From positions 1,860,001-1,924,000 of the forward strand of contig OY723274.1 in assembly GCA_963210315.1 (NCBI GenBank): a DNA stretch of 64,000 nucleotides, given 5' to 3'. The DNA is from Rhynchopus euleeides. Its lineage: Eukaryota; Euglenozoa; Diplonemea; Diplonemida; Diplonemidae. Position numbers and translations under genes: made by a program. Position 1 is the first letter of the stretch. Each line of letters opens with the position of its first letter. The notes under the pieces were generated by a model. That model saw nothing but the letters and a program-made list of their open reading frames with translations. It had not been told where the DNA came from and made no database searches. Below, one piece after another: positions 19,525-30,435 of the stretch.

Positions 19525-20929
19525 CGATGGTGGGTCCTGGCCTCCTGCAATGCCGGCCCCACGTCCGAGTCCGGCACCCACAAACCCTCCTGCGCGTGGA
19601 TACACATGCAGCGGGCGTGTTTCCGCCATGGGCGTGCAGCAGCAGGCGTGGTGCTGCCAGAACGCTGGGGTCGGGTGCGGGACGCCTCCCCCCTTCTCCT
19701 GCGGCGCGGCATCAGACGCTTCGAATTGGGATGACCTGAAGCGCCGCTTCTGCTGTGTGCGGCACATGATCGCCTGTCAGGCTAGCAGCTTCGACTGCGA
19801 GTGGGGGGCGGACACCGCCCTCCCCTGGTCCCAGGTGCAGCGGCAGTGGTGCTGCGCGCACCGGGACGTGGGCTGCGAGGCAGCAAAGCACGACACCCAG
19901 CAGCTGCACTGCCTGGCCATGCAAGAGGGTGCCACCACTGGCAGCAACGCCGAGAAGGCCACCTGCTGCAGCCGCTTTGGTGTGATGTGCCCTGCACCCT
20001 ACGACTGCTTCGACAGCACAGACATCGCTGGCTGGGACACTGCACGGCGCACCTGGTGCTGCCGCCACAACGACGTTGCATGCGCGATGCGCTGCGACGG
20101 AGTCAGAGTCGGCGGCGCCGCTGACTACGTGATGAACCCCGACCAGCAGGCCTACTGCTGCGAGACTCGCGGCACTGGCTGCTCTGCCGAACAGCAGCGT
20201 ACCAGCCGCGAATGCGACGACGCAGCAGCAGCACGCGAGGCGGCAGACAACGAGCCCCTCGCAGAGCTGCGCATGCCACTGGTCGGAGCTGCCGAGGCCG
20301 TGCTGGAGACACCCCAACACACGCTGTCCCGTGTTCACGCAGCACTGCTGCGCGCCTCCCCGACACTGCGCGCCAACCCCACCCTGCTTCTGGTGCACGT
20401 GCTGGGCGTGCTCGCCCCCAACGGCACAGCCCCCCGCCTGCCCCAGGACGGGTGGGGCCACGTCGTCCCCCGTGCCTGGCACGCCGCGCTGCCAGAGCAG
20501 GACACCGCGCCCCCCGCACAGCCCACACCCCCGCTGCCGCACCACGCAGCACTGCTCTACGCCGACATCGTACTGCACGGGCCCTACGGCGACGTTGCTG
20601 CTGCACTGCAGGAGATTGAGGGGTCGTCCGACACAGCCCTCTACCCTTTGCAGGCAGCAACGCAGCTGCGGTCGCTGCCGCCTGCGCCGGAGAGCACATC
20701 GGTGCCGGGGTGGGTGTGGGCCCTGGTGGCGTTGGGGTGCCTTGTAGTTGCAGGCGCGGCCCTGCTCGCCCTGTACGCTCTCTGCCACAACGGGCACTGC
20801 GGGGGTCGGGGTGCGTACGCTGACAAGGAGGAGCCGGAATATCTCATCGAGGTGATGCTGGACAGCTCTGAGTGCAACTCCGGCGATGCCCTGATTCCGG
20901 GTCGCGGCGGGAAGACCGCAGCGGTGTGA
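19016..20929 (+). CDS. Type I membrane protein with poly-Asp tract and six CC-type cysteine repeats
   Basis: 637 residues. MKALALVVCATVFCTASASP is a signal peptide. Residues ~91-95 are five His, followed at 96-171 by 75 Asp interrupted by one Ala. A Pro-rich linker leads into about six repeats (residues ~196-393) of the form [FY]xC-x(10-18)-W/Y/T-CC-x(6)-C: QQQAWCCQNAGVGC, LKRRFCCVRHMIAC, VQRQWCCAHRDVGC, EKATCCSRFGVMC, ARRTWCCRHNDVAC and DQQAYCCETRGTGC. Similar WCC-x(5)-GC modules occur in many dinoflagellate surface proteins (recollection, not checked). An Ala/Leu/Pro-rich region follows, then one transmembrane helix (VWALVALGCLVVAGAALLAL, ~residues 567-588) and a ~45-residue cytosolic tail. 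The acidic tract could bind Ca2+ or other cations, or act in a mineral or mucilage matrix. No known family assigned. Confidence 0.85.
19301..19528 (+). repeat. GAY trinucleotide tract coding for poly-Asp
   Basis: 76 codons, 75 GAT/GAC and one GCT, in frame in the Asp-rich membrane protein. GAT and GAC alternate in a partly regular GATGAC pattern, suggesting expansion by hexamer slippage rather than by a pure triplet. Confidence 0.95.
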
Positions 20930-20931
20930 TG

Positions 20932-21030
20932 TATATTTTACTGCAACAAGGGGCTCCTCGCCAGTGGCAAAAAACATAGCAGCGCTTTTTGGGCAACAAA
21001 AACAGCCTCGTCATCAGGCTCACCGTGCGG
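20932..21030 (+). repeat. Dispersed repeat shared with GOT1 intron 2
   Basis: ACTGCAACAAGGGGCTCCTCGCCAGTG, then AGCAGCGCTTTTTGGGCAACAAA, then CTCATCAGGCT align with 28160-28255. It starts only about 5 bp after the stop codon of the Asp-rich protein, so it probably forms the start of that 3'-UTR. Confidence 0.7.
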
Positions 21031-21808
21031 GGGTGGTGGGGATGGGGGGTGGAGATCGTATGGCTGAACTGTTTCTAAGGGGCCGTCACCTTCCTGCCAC
21101 TTCGCAGGAGGTGCCTCCGGTTTCGGGAGCTGTTGTCCCTCCACAGCGGCTGGACTCCGTTTCCTTCCTCTGCCATATAGAACGCAAAGGCTTTGTTGTT
21201 GTGTTTTTTACACAAACAATCTTGCTTGTGACAGTAAACAATAGGCTGTTGGCAGCGTGCAGTGCAACATACATAATTCCATGAACAGATATATTGCATA
21301 GTGCGCACAAACAAAATTAATCTCCAAGCCTTTCTACGCCATTTTTTTTGCTTTGCAATTCTCTGCGGATCTCTCACATCCCGCCCCTCCCTCCCACCCC
21401 CTCCCCCACCCCGTCCTACCCCCCCCCCCCCCCCCCCCACAACTCATAGCAGGGGAGAGTCTTACCTCTCCCCCACACACTCTACTTCTATTTGCATCCA
21501 TGGACTATCCCTCCGCGTGGGTGGGTTCTGCCATCACTACCCATCCATGTATGATCCTTACACCGGGGTTTTTCGGCCAAAATCCTGAAAATTTACTCCG
21601 GCTTTTTTTCCTTCTCCTTTTTTCCCCGTTCCCCCCCGTTTTTCCGCCTTTATTTGCATTTTTGAGCTCGGTGCGGATCGTGGTGGGGTCATTTTGTTTT
21701 CACAGCGCCCGTCACAGCCTATGTATGCATCCGAGGAAATTGCGGAACTTTGACGAAAACCTGGCGGTAGCGAAGAACCCCCCAGTCGCATAAGGACAAG
21801 CACAAGCC

Positions 21809-21868
21809 ACAGGGGGGTCTGGGGGGCGGTGCCCCCCAGCCGCCGGAGGCCACGGTAGTGAACTTCCG
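21809..21868 (+). repeat. GC hairpin repeat, copy b of 5
   Basis: Same stem-loop as at 14550, with GGT for GGA in the loop. The homology to copy c continues downstream (GAACTCGGTGTGGATC.CTCCGACATCAGGT), so copies b and c belong to a longer duplicated unit. Confidence 0.8.
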
Positions 21869-22064
21869 AGCTGAACTCGGTGTGGATCGCTCCGACATCA
21901 GGTCGGAACCCAGTGTTGCGCGGGCAGAAGCAGTCAGACGAGTGTGTTGGTGCATTTCCTCCTCTGTATGTATTGGAGGAAATCGCCGAACTTTGACGAA
22001 AACTTGACGGTAGCGAAGAACCCCAGTCGCATAAGGACAAGCCAGCACACGCCGCTGGTCTGCA

Positions 22065-22120
22065 TGGGGGTCTGGGGGGCGGAGCCCCCCAGCCGCCGGA
22101 GGCCACGGTCGTGAACATCT
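22065..22120 (+). repeat. GC hairpin repeat, copy c of 5
   Basis: Stem-loop GGGGGGCGGAGCCCCCC followed by AGCCGCCGGAGGCCACGGTC. Downstream it shares ~60 bp with copy b and upstream the ~82-bp TTTGACGAAAACTTG block, making a ~250-bp tandem duplication. Confidence 0.8.
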
Positions 22121-22526
22121 GTACCTTCCAAGATGAACTCGGTGTGGATCACTCCGACATCAGGTAGGAACCCAGTGCCGCGCGGGAGGCAGTACTGGAA
22201 GCCAGGTGGAGGCCATGGTCTGTGGGGGCGGGCCCACCCAGCCCCCACTTCCCCCATTTTTGGTTCCATTTTTTTTCCTCCCGAAAATGGCTTTATTTGA
22301 ATCGTTCGAATCCGTGGCTCACGCCATGGTATTTCTTTTTCTCCAGAAATTTTATTGGTCCATGTTACTTGGCTCAGAACCAAAAGGAAAAAAATAAAGG
22401 AAAAAAATATATTTTGGCCGAATCTCTTATACTTACTCCGATTTAGGATCAGACTTGTACCCATCCCTCCTTTTTTTTGCTGCAACCACCCTCAGGCCAA
22501 GTTGATATTTATTGAAAGACGGCGGC

Positions 22527-22642
22527 GGGGCCCTTCGGTCGGCTTTCCTTCCCTGCCTTCATGAGATGCGTCACGCGTGTGTGGTTGTGGCGTCTATTTC
22601 GTGAGGGCATGCACTTTTCTGCACTTCTGAACGAAGGCCCCC
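22527..22642 (+). mobile_element. Degenerate miniature inverted-repeat element
   Basis: Starts GGGGCCCTTCGGTCGG and ends TGCACTTCTGAACGAAGGCCCCC. The right end matches the right ends of 9407-9514 and 16399-16532. The left end and any target duplication are unclear. Confidence 0.45.
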
Positions 22643-23149
22643 CTGTTGCCGTCTGGTTGCGTCTCAAATGCCAGGTTGTGGTGTTGTCGAACCCAAAAAA
22701 AAATGGCTCGCAAGCGGAGACGTGCAACGAGAAAAAGGGTGTCTTGTCGCAAAACAAAAGGAATCAAACGCCTCTCTCGAGATCTGCCCCGATGGAAAAG
22801 TAAATCTTTCCCCTTTTTTTTCTTGATGCATTGTCACGGAACACCCTCATGCATGTTCTTTCCCTCTCGCGGGCTGCGAAACAAATCCATACGAAGAAGA
22901 CTTTGGAATTTTAGTCTATCTTGTGGAGCAAGTAGAGCCTTCAGCCTCTCGAGGGCTGTGTGATTGCACCGCTCCAACAGGGCTTCAAACAGCTGCTCTC
23001 TCAAAGCTGGCCTGCGTGTGCCGGCGTTTTGCGACATCTTAATACCCTTGCATGGGGGTGCATGTGCTGTGCAGTTTGTTTATACTGTTTGTTTGTTTCG
23101 TGCGTTTGAGCCAAGCGTGCACTTCTTTTCATCGGGTGGAATGTCTTCA

Positions 23150-23347
23150 GTAGCGAAAAAAAAATCGCGAAGTAACGAAGGAAAAAGCGTGTGACTTGAG
23201 CTTTCGGGAGAATACACCTATGCCACTCCACAGGGCCTCAACACAGCCTTGAGACAGCAAAATCGGCGTTCAACAACGGAGCGTTCGGAGCTGCTTTTAT
23301 TACCAGTTGCTGGGCAGGGTGTCTCCCATAAAGCGAAAGGAGTGCGA
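23150..23347 (+). repeat. Dispersed ~200-bp repeat, copy 2 of 4
   Basis: Contains TCGCGAAGTAACGAAGG, CACAGGGCCTCAACACAGCC, TTGAGACAGC, TTCAACAACGGAGCG, CAGTTGCTGGGCAGGGTGTC and AAAGCGAAAGGAGTGCGAT in the same order as copy 1. Confidence 0.7.
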
Positions 23348-24545
23348 TTCCACAACCCCCTTGAAATCTATTGCATCCGCTCGAGGAACCAAAAAAAATG
23401 AAGGACTCATATTTTTTTGCAACCACACACCTGGTGTGCCGAAAGCCCCACACACGGAACTGGTTCATGAAGTGTCTCAGAACCGATTCCCGAGCACACC
23501 AGCATGTGGGCCGTATCTTGTGTTTGGCCCCTCCCCTCCCCTCCCCTCCCCTACCCCTACCCCTACCCCTACCCGGATGCGTGTCTCCCGCGCGAGCACA
23601 TGCGAGCCCAGGAGCGCTCAAAGGAAAATAGTGGCCCGAACACGGTGTTCCCGAAACGTATGCTGCGTGAGGCCAGACCAGAGGCGCCGGGTTTCCCACC
23701 ACTTGGGGGGAAACCCTTGTGTGCGTTTTGCCGGGATCTTGTGACCCCTGCTCACACCCCTTGTGTTGCATTCGGGTGTGATGTACACAAGGGGTGGGTC
23801 TGCGTTCCAGCAAGGCAGCTTTCGGCAGTTGCTTGGTTTGTAGTTCACGTTTTTTCTGCCAGCGGGATGCACTGATAGCTTTCCCGGCATCGGGAGGAAA
23901 CGGAGACTCCTCTTTTTGTGTGGCAAATGGCTTTTTGCCCAATCGCACAGGCTTTCCATACGGTCCGTCTGTGTTGGTTCGCCCACGCTTGAAATCACTC
24001 TAACTCATAGTTTTGTTCTTCGGTGGCTGCACCGACCCACAAGCTCTTTCGGCAGTGGCCACTGCGGTGAGCCAAGGGGTATTCTGCCTGCCCTTCGGGG
24101 TGGGAGGCGCTTGGCAGCTCAGCGGCGGTCACTGCCACTGCCTTGTTGTCGTTTGTTTTGACTGATCTGCGTTAAAAGTGTCCAGTGTGTGTCACGGTGC
24201 GGGTGGGGCGGTGCTCTTTATCCAGGTAGAGGTGGTGTGATGAGTGCACTGCATCTGAATCAGGAATTGGAACGAAACACTCCCCCCCGGGTGTTTTGGT
24301 GGGGGCGGCGGGTGGCCACAGACCCCATAATATTGTCTACACCCCAACGGCAACGCATCGGCTCCAGGCAACGCCTAAGGAGGCTGAGTGCCACCCGGAG
24401 GGATTCACTCTCATAGAGCATCAAGGTAAACCATACGGAGGGCACACAGCAGGAAGCCACGTAATTGGCCTGATGATGGAGGGCGCTGAGTGGCGGCTGG
24501 TGAATTGTGCCTTCCCTCCCTGAATCAGAACCATGTCAATTTTCT

Positions 24546-24746
24546 TACTAGTTACGGAGCGTAGCGAAATCGTGAAGTAGCGAACGAAAATGTCTCGACT
24601 GAAGCTTTAGGATTATCGCATTACGTGCCACTTTACAGGGCCTCAACAAAGCCTGAGACTGCAAAGTATGTGTTCAACAACATGTCGTCTGGTTCTGTTT
24701 TATACAGTTGCCAGACAGGGTGTCTGCAGGCATACCACAAAGCGAG
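24546..24746 (+). repeat. Dispersed ~200-bp repeat, copy 3 of 4
   Basis: Collinear with copies 1 and 2: CGGAGCGTAGCGAAATCGTG, GACTGAAGCTTTAGGAT, ACAGGGCCTCAACAAAGCC, TTCAACAACATG, CAGTTGCCAGACAGGGTGTC and CACAAAGCGA. Confidence 0.7.
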
Positions 24747-25986
24747 CCCACACCCGCCCTCACCCCTCCCCACCAACAGCAACACTGGACTGCAGTATCC
24801 CACGTTCTTCTCAACCGTTCGTTTCTTTCCCGGTCGACTCTCAACCGGATCAGCCCCCTCTCTCCCTCTCCCCCAGCTACTTCTTCCCCCTACAACACAA
24901 ATCACTATTCTATCCAAATACCCCCCGATTCATTGTGCGTGTTTTTTTTTGTTGGCATTTGTCCAAACTCAGGAACTCTTTTCACCCCCCGTGTGTATCC
25001 CTTTCGACTACACCGCATGCCCAGACAAGGCTGTGGGTGTTCGACGCTTGAAGGACTACCCCACTCACTCTTGAGCTTTAGGCCATCATTCGCCACCACT
25101 CTCTCGATTAAATCCTGCAGAGAGCGGTGCTGTGCATCACAGTGTAGGTATCATCCGACTTCGCTCGGTGCGACCTGCGCCTTAACAAGAAGCTTAACGT
25201 GCGCTGGTGCGTCCCCCCTTCACTCAAGCGATGCCACCCCAGAGTGAAGGTGTGAAAGTTGGGTTCCTTATCCCCTCTGCCCCTGCCCCAGTATCTGCTG
25301 AGGCATCAAAAACAGGGCATGGCCAGAAAGGGGAGACTGCTGCTGAACGGTGTCGTCCCTTTCTGCTGCTGTGCGGCTATGCGAGTTGCCCTCCCCCTTC
25401 CCCCCCTCGTGTGGATGTGGAGTCTGGTCGGGTCAAGCGGCTAAGGTGGCACCGTGCGTTTGGCCATGGCCTTTTCACCGGTGGTAGCCATATCTGGCAG
25501 AACGATGACTGTCTTTCCCGCAAAGCGCCTCAGAGTTGTGAGAGTGGTTATCATGGTTTTTTTTATCCGCTTTCGAGAGGATCTCACAGTATATTGTGTG
25601 TTGTGAATGTTCTGGCTGTCAACAGAAGGCCCACTGCCAGCCCCCGTCAATTCTTTCTGATTTTTTTTTCTCAGAATGTCGATGGTGTGGGTGGATGTAG
25701 TTCGAAGAGGATGAGCTCAGCTACCTTGCACCCTGCATTTCAAAAAAGCGTGTCAAAACTATGCAGTGTTGTGTGCATGCCGCGCGCAAAGAAGGCCTTC
25801 CAGCCCACACTTCCCCATCATGTTTTGTGCACCTTTGTGCAGGGCGTGAGGGCCTTCGAAGACTGCATTCATCCCACCTCACCCCCATGCCCCCTCCCTC
25901 TCGTGCACCCGAACAACAAGCCATGTGTTCTTTTTGTTTCATCGGTGTCTGTGACTCTGGCTTCGGCCATTTTTCTTTTGTTTTTA

Positions 25987-26141
25987 CTGATTGCGGAGCG
26001 ACTGGAGCGTAGCGAAAATCGCGAAGTCACGAAGGGAAATCGTACGGTTCCAGCTTCAGGATGATCACAATCATGCCATTCCACTTCACAGGGCCCCACC
26101 ACAGCCTTGAGACAGCTCAACAGCAAGCCGTTCGGTGATAA
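25987..26141 (+). repeat. Dispersed ~200-bp repeat, copy 4 of 4 (shorter)
   Basis: TGATTGCGGAGCGACTGGAG, CGCGAAGTCACGAAGGGAAA, TCGTACGGTTCCAGCTTCAG and CCACAGCCTTGAGACAGC match copy 1. The GTTGCTGGGCAGG block near the right end is missing. Confidence 0.65.
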
Positions 26142-27418
26142 AGGAAGACTGGCGTGATCACGGAACCCCCTGGAACTGGCACAGAACCTCTATCTGATCA
26201 CGCCAAATATGTCTTTTGTTCCCGTATCACCCGTGTGCCTCCAAAGCATGCAATTCAGCGAACCAAACGGCGAACACCTTGGGGGAGGGGTGTGTGTGTG
26301 TAGTGTCGGCTTTGCTATTGGTAACCCTTCCATGCTCACCCTCGTCGGATCTGACTCGTCAGAGCGAGTAAGGAGAAATCGCCCTGAACAAACCCTGCCC
26401 GCCCTATGTGCAGTATCTCAACCCACATTGGCGGGGCAGCAACCTGTGCTTGCTGGGGTTTCTTCTGCTAAGCAGTGCGTAATGACGCGGGGGGGGATTT
26501 TTTTTGCTGTATGCTTTCCCCTATGTTATTATCGGGAAACCCCCCCCCCCCCCCGCTGGTTATCGCCGAACAGATCACCGATTAGCGAAGCACACCTCCC
26601 TTCCCCCCCTCCCCCTCCTCCTCTCTCATCGTTTGCTTCCCATTACCCCCCCCCTCCATGCGGTTGTTTGACTCACCTGGTCTCGTCAATGTCAGTTGGG
26701 GAGACTGTATCATAGAGAAAACGTTCTCTTTTGCAACGCTTTGCTGTTGCACTCAAGAGGACCGCAGCCCACCTGCTGCAGTGCAGTGCCCGGGAGATCG
26801 CACCACATGGGCTGATACAGAATAGGGCCACAGGGTAAAGTACGGCCTGTCTTGTTTGGCCCGTGTTGCTGATGGCCGTCGCCTTTCCAACGTTCTGTCC
26901 AAAATGCCCAGAAACGAAGCGAATGCCTCCATCACCCCGCCTCCCTCCCTCATCCGCATGCTGCGCTACCCCGCCCAACCTGCATCGCGTGTGACAGGAG
27001 AACCCAACTCTGTGATTCCATTATTTCTTCGGCTTCACTTCCCCCACTCCCCACTCCCGCCCTTTGTGGCTTGAAGCGTTCGTCTCGCAGGGTGGTCTGG
27101 AGGTCTCCCAATAGTTTTGACGACGAACGGCATTCATTTTAACGCAAATCCTGGCGGGACCCCGTGGTGGTTGGCATATTTTCTCCAACAGCAGAGAGGC
27201 GGAGTCCTGGTGATGGATCGGTGGGGGGGAGGGAGTGCGTTGGAACGTTGAGCGTTGTCAAGAGAGCTGTGCACCGAAGAAATTTTCTTCTTCAAGGAGC
27301 CTCCGTGTGGTTTGTGGTTTACCCCACCACCCATCTCCCCCCCCCCCCCCTCCCTTTGTTGCGCTTGTATCTCGACCGGCAACCACCACCTGCGCACAAC
27401 TCGCACCCCATCCTCTCT

Positions 27419-27466
27419 GAGGTGCTGGGCGACTTACTTTTTCATTCACTCTCGACGATCAAACCC
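27419..27466 (+). repeat. Segment shared upstream of GOT1 and the pseudo-protease gene
   Basis: AGGTGCTGGGCGACTTACTT then TTTCATTCACTCTCGACGAT and CAAACCC. The same sequence flanks both sides of a ~165-bp insert at 31915-32128 (see findings). It lies about 150 bp before the GOT1 start codon. Confidence 0.7.
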
Positions 27467-27617
27467 CATCCTCTCTGACAGGCACAGCCACTGCCACAGG
27501 GGCCGTGGTTGGCACCACCCCAGAGTCCCCTCGGCGAGAGGGCCGCACTCCGCGGGTCGTGCGGGGGTGGGTGGTGGGTGGTGTGGGAGGGGGGTGTGTG
27601 GGGGCGTGGTTGCCAAG

Positions 27618-28486
27618 ATGGACATCTTCGGGGCGACGGAGAATCAGAAGATCGGGATCACGATGACGCTGATCGGGCTTCTCTTCATGATTCTGGGCGT
27701 GATTCTGTTCCTCGACAGCGCGCTGCTGACGATGGGGAACGTGATGTTCATTGTGGGCATGGTCCTGACGATGGGGCACTCGCGCACCAAATCATTCTTC
27801 TTCAGCAAAGAGCGGGCACGCCCGTCGGTCTTCTTCTTCGGCGGTATGCAAAGATACACTGCACACTCTTTCGCCATTGCCAACGATGCCTGCCTGCCAA
27901 GTACACAACATCACAACACTACAAACACACAGGTGTCCTGCTGGTGCTTTCGGGCTACGTTGTGATCGGGCTGCTCCTTGAGGGGTTCGGGGCCCTGAAC
28001 CTTTTCGGCAACTTCGTGCCCACGGCCTACCGAATCATGAAGAGCATGCCGGTGGTTGGTATGCATGTTGTGACGCACAGCCTGTGGGCCTCAAAGCCGA
28101 CCTCACCGGGGACAGGGGTTTCGCAGACGAACAAAAAAACCCACCCCCCTGCGTCTTGATTTATACTGCAACAGGGGTTCCTGCCAGTGTCAGTGCTTAA
28201 AAAAGACAGCCGGCAGCGCTTGGGCAACAAATGCAACATCCTCATCAGGCTGCAGGAGTTGCTTTTGTATTGCCCGGATTTGGCGCACAAACAAGCACAA
28301 TCGCCTCGCGCCATTTCTGCGCTGCCCCGTTGCCCTCAACACACCTGAGTGGGAGAGGGGGGTGGGGCAGACAACGGGAGCACACGCTGCCACACGCCAC
28401 CCACCCTCCACACAGGAAGCCTCCTCAACATCCCAGTGGTGCAGAACCTTGCGTATCGAGCAGGTCTGGACACACTCCCTTCTTAG
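27618..28486 (+). CDS. GOT1: GOT1 Golgi transport protein, three exons
   Basis: Exons 27618-27843, 27933-28058 and 28416-28486 give a 140-residue protein, the usual length for Got1. Both introns (89 and 357 nt) are phase 1, start GTATGCA and end ACACAG. The protein has the family pattern: ENQKIGITMTLIGLLFMILG, FLDSALLTMGNVMFIVGMVL, the SFFFSKE loop, FFFGGVLLVLSGYVVIGLLL, then GNFVPTAYRIMKSMPVVG and SLLNIPVVQNLAYRAG. Four hydrophobic helices are arranged as in Got1/Sft2 proteins. Got1 is a small tetraspan protein of ER-Golgi membranes acting in vesicle fusion and COPII traffic. The start AAGATGG fits the CAAGATG context of neighbouring genes. An extended open frame upstream (from 27255) is leader sequence. 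Splice calls rest on conserved family sequence running across both junctions. Confidence 0.95.
28160..28255 (+). repeat. Dispersed repeat within GOT1 intron 2
   Basis: ACTGCAACAGGGGTTCCTGC, CAGCGCTTGGGCAACAAATG and CATCAGGCTGCAGGAG match 20932-21030. It occupies about a quarter of intron 2. Confidence 0.7.
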
Positions 28487-29463
28487 GGCTCGGCAGTGCT
28501 GCTGTTTTTTTTGGGTCACAATGCAGCGAAGGGGAAATCCTGGCTGTATTTTCACCTTCATTGGAGGCGGGGGGCACCGGACGCATCTCAGTGCGTCAGG
28601 GGGGGGCGGGTGGGTGAGTGTGAGATTCAGTGCCTCGGGGGAATAGGGAGGGAGAAATGCTGCGCCGAGAGCACCCCTGGTGGTTGCAACAGCCCTCCTG
28701 TGTCTAATACGTTTTCAAGAGGGGGGGGGGTGCAAGCTCAAAGAGAGGATTTCGTGCAAAAGAAAAACACCCCTTCCCCCCCAACCCCACCACGCGCGTC
28801 TGGTGGTTGAACCCCAAGGATGCAGGTGTGTGCCCCGTTTCACACCGGGGTTGGCCAGTCTGGGGTACTTCGGTAGGACGGGGGGAGGGGGGGTAGTGGG
28901 GTGGTGGGTGCGGCCGAAAGAAAGAGAAACGGCGCAAATGAAGCGAAACCCTGGAGTGGGGGTAGGGTGGGATGGGGGGTGGGAAGCGGACCGAATGGAA
29001 AGCGGAACCCACACAGCGGGGTGTGGTTTCGTGCTGGCCATGCTGCAGACAACACATGCTGTCAAGAAGTGAAAAAATATGGCACGCTGGGACACCCGCG
29101 TTCGACGAAACACCCTTTCAGCCCCCTTTTCGGCCCTTGGTGTTTCGTTCGAAGAACACCAGCTTGTCATTGCCGCCCTTCTCTCTTGTGTTTCACCCGG
29201 GTGCATTAGTTATCCCCTCCCTTCGGATTTGCACCGCACGCAGTTCTGTGCCCCTGGTTCGATTTTGAGCTCGCAGCTAGCCTCCCTCCTCCCTCCCGTC
29301 CCCTCCCCTCCCCCCAGCTTGTAGTATACATGACCTCGGCGAACGTGGATGCATGTAAGCTCACAGGACCAGGAGGGGATGGGGGGGGGGGGGACGCAAG
29401 AGAATATCAGCCCCCCACCTCCCCCCAACCTGTAGTTTTCGGCCTTCCAATAACAGACCCCCC

Positions 29464-29500
<37 letters not shown>

Positions 29501-30435
29501 CTTCTTGTCTACACAGCACACGATTCATGGCCACACCCCCAACTGTACACAACACCACCTTTACCCCCCCCCCCCCACACCGCGCTTGCCTTTTCAAGGG
29601 GCTGTCGACTATCTCTCTCTCTCTCTCTCTGCCTTACCCATATCGACATCCCCGTCCGACTCATTTCGGCTTGCCCCCCCACCCCCCACCCACCTCTTCT
29701 GCTTTTATCGCCTGCAGAACCCAAGCCTGTCTGTGTGCGTTATTTTTCATTACGACCGACCGCTTTTTGAGTTAAACCCCGCTGCATAGCATGATGGATG
29801 ACGTGCTGTTGGGTATGTATACCGTAGGGGGGTGTGGGGTGTGGAGGTATTAAATCTCTTTTATGCCACATGCAACACACGCGTCATGATTCTCTAGGGG
29901 CGCCTAAGCCCCTAATGCCGCCCTATCTCTGCCTGTGTGTGGTGTGCTTTCTTCTCTCCTCCCTATGTCTCTCCTCGTCCACACGCCGCCAAGCGAGACC
30001 ACCGCACATCGGACATCTCGGACACACTGCCTGTATCTCGGAGGGGGTGGGGGGGGAGGTTGCTGTGGCGGTGCCCTGTGCACCTTGCCTTTGGTCGACA
30101 GCCAACCCACGCTCACCCCTCTCCGCCTTCTCGCTGCGGACAAAACTGCGGGGTTTTTACGGCGGATTGTTCAGGTTCCGCCACCCGCCTCGTTGCTTTC
30201 GATGGGGCGGGGGGTGATGGGAGGTTTTTTTATCTTGGAGAAAATTCCTGAAAATTCCTGAAAATTCCGAAAGTAGGGCACACCCTCCGTCAGGCGAGGC
30301 AGAAAGAGAAGGAGGCAGGGGCGCGGGTGGGTGTGTGTGCGGCGGTGGGGTTTGCACACCCGGGTGGGCCGTGTGTGCGAAAAGGCAAGTCATGCCCAGC
30401 GGGTCTCCTCCCCCGCCCTCCCCCCCCCCCCCCCC

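Larger units (their letters stand above)
20930..27617. other. 6.7-kb repeat-rich intergenic region
   Basis: No intact gene. Dominated by short dispersed repeats: a CTGCAACARGGG block at 20932-21030 shared with GOT1 intron 2, two GC hairpin repeats, a tandem pair of ~82-bp blocks (~21720-21800 and ~21962-22044: TTTGACGAAAACYTGRCGGTAGCGAAGAACCCC), three copies of the ~200-bp dispersed repeat, and telomere-like CCCCTACC repeats (23531-23574). Base composition is less GC-rich than in genes. Open frames here have no recognisable domains. Confidence 0.55.

Noticed and set aside
19242-19767. Poly-Ser, poly-Met/Thr and poly-His/Arg frames opposite or overlapping the Asp tract
   Set aside because: Other readings of the GAY triplet tract; only the Asp frame joins a signal peptide to a Cys-rich domain and TM helix.
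23531-23574. CCCCTCCCCTCCCC/CCCCTACCCCTACC run as an internal telomere
   Set aside because: Only a few CCCCTA-like units grading into CCCCT; too short and mixed to claim telomeric origin.
27255-27965. Single-exon 236-codon reading of the GOT1 region
   Set aside because: It loses Got1 similarity at 27843, and the family sequence resumes exactly after the GT-AG introns at 27933 and 28416.
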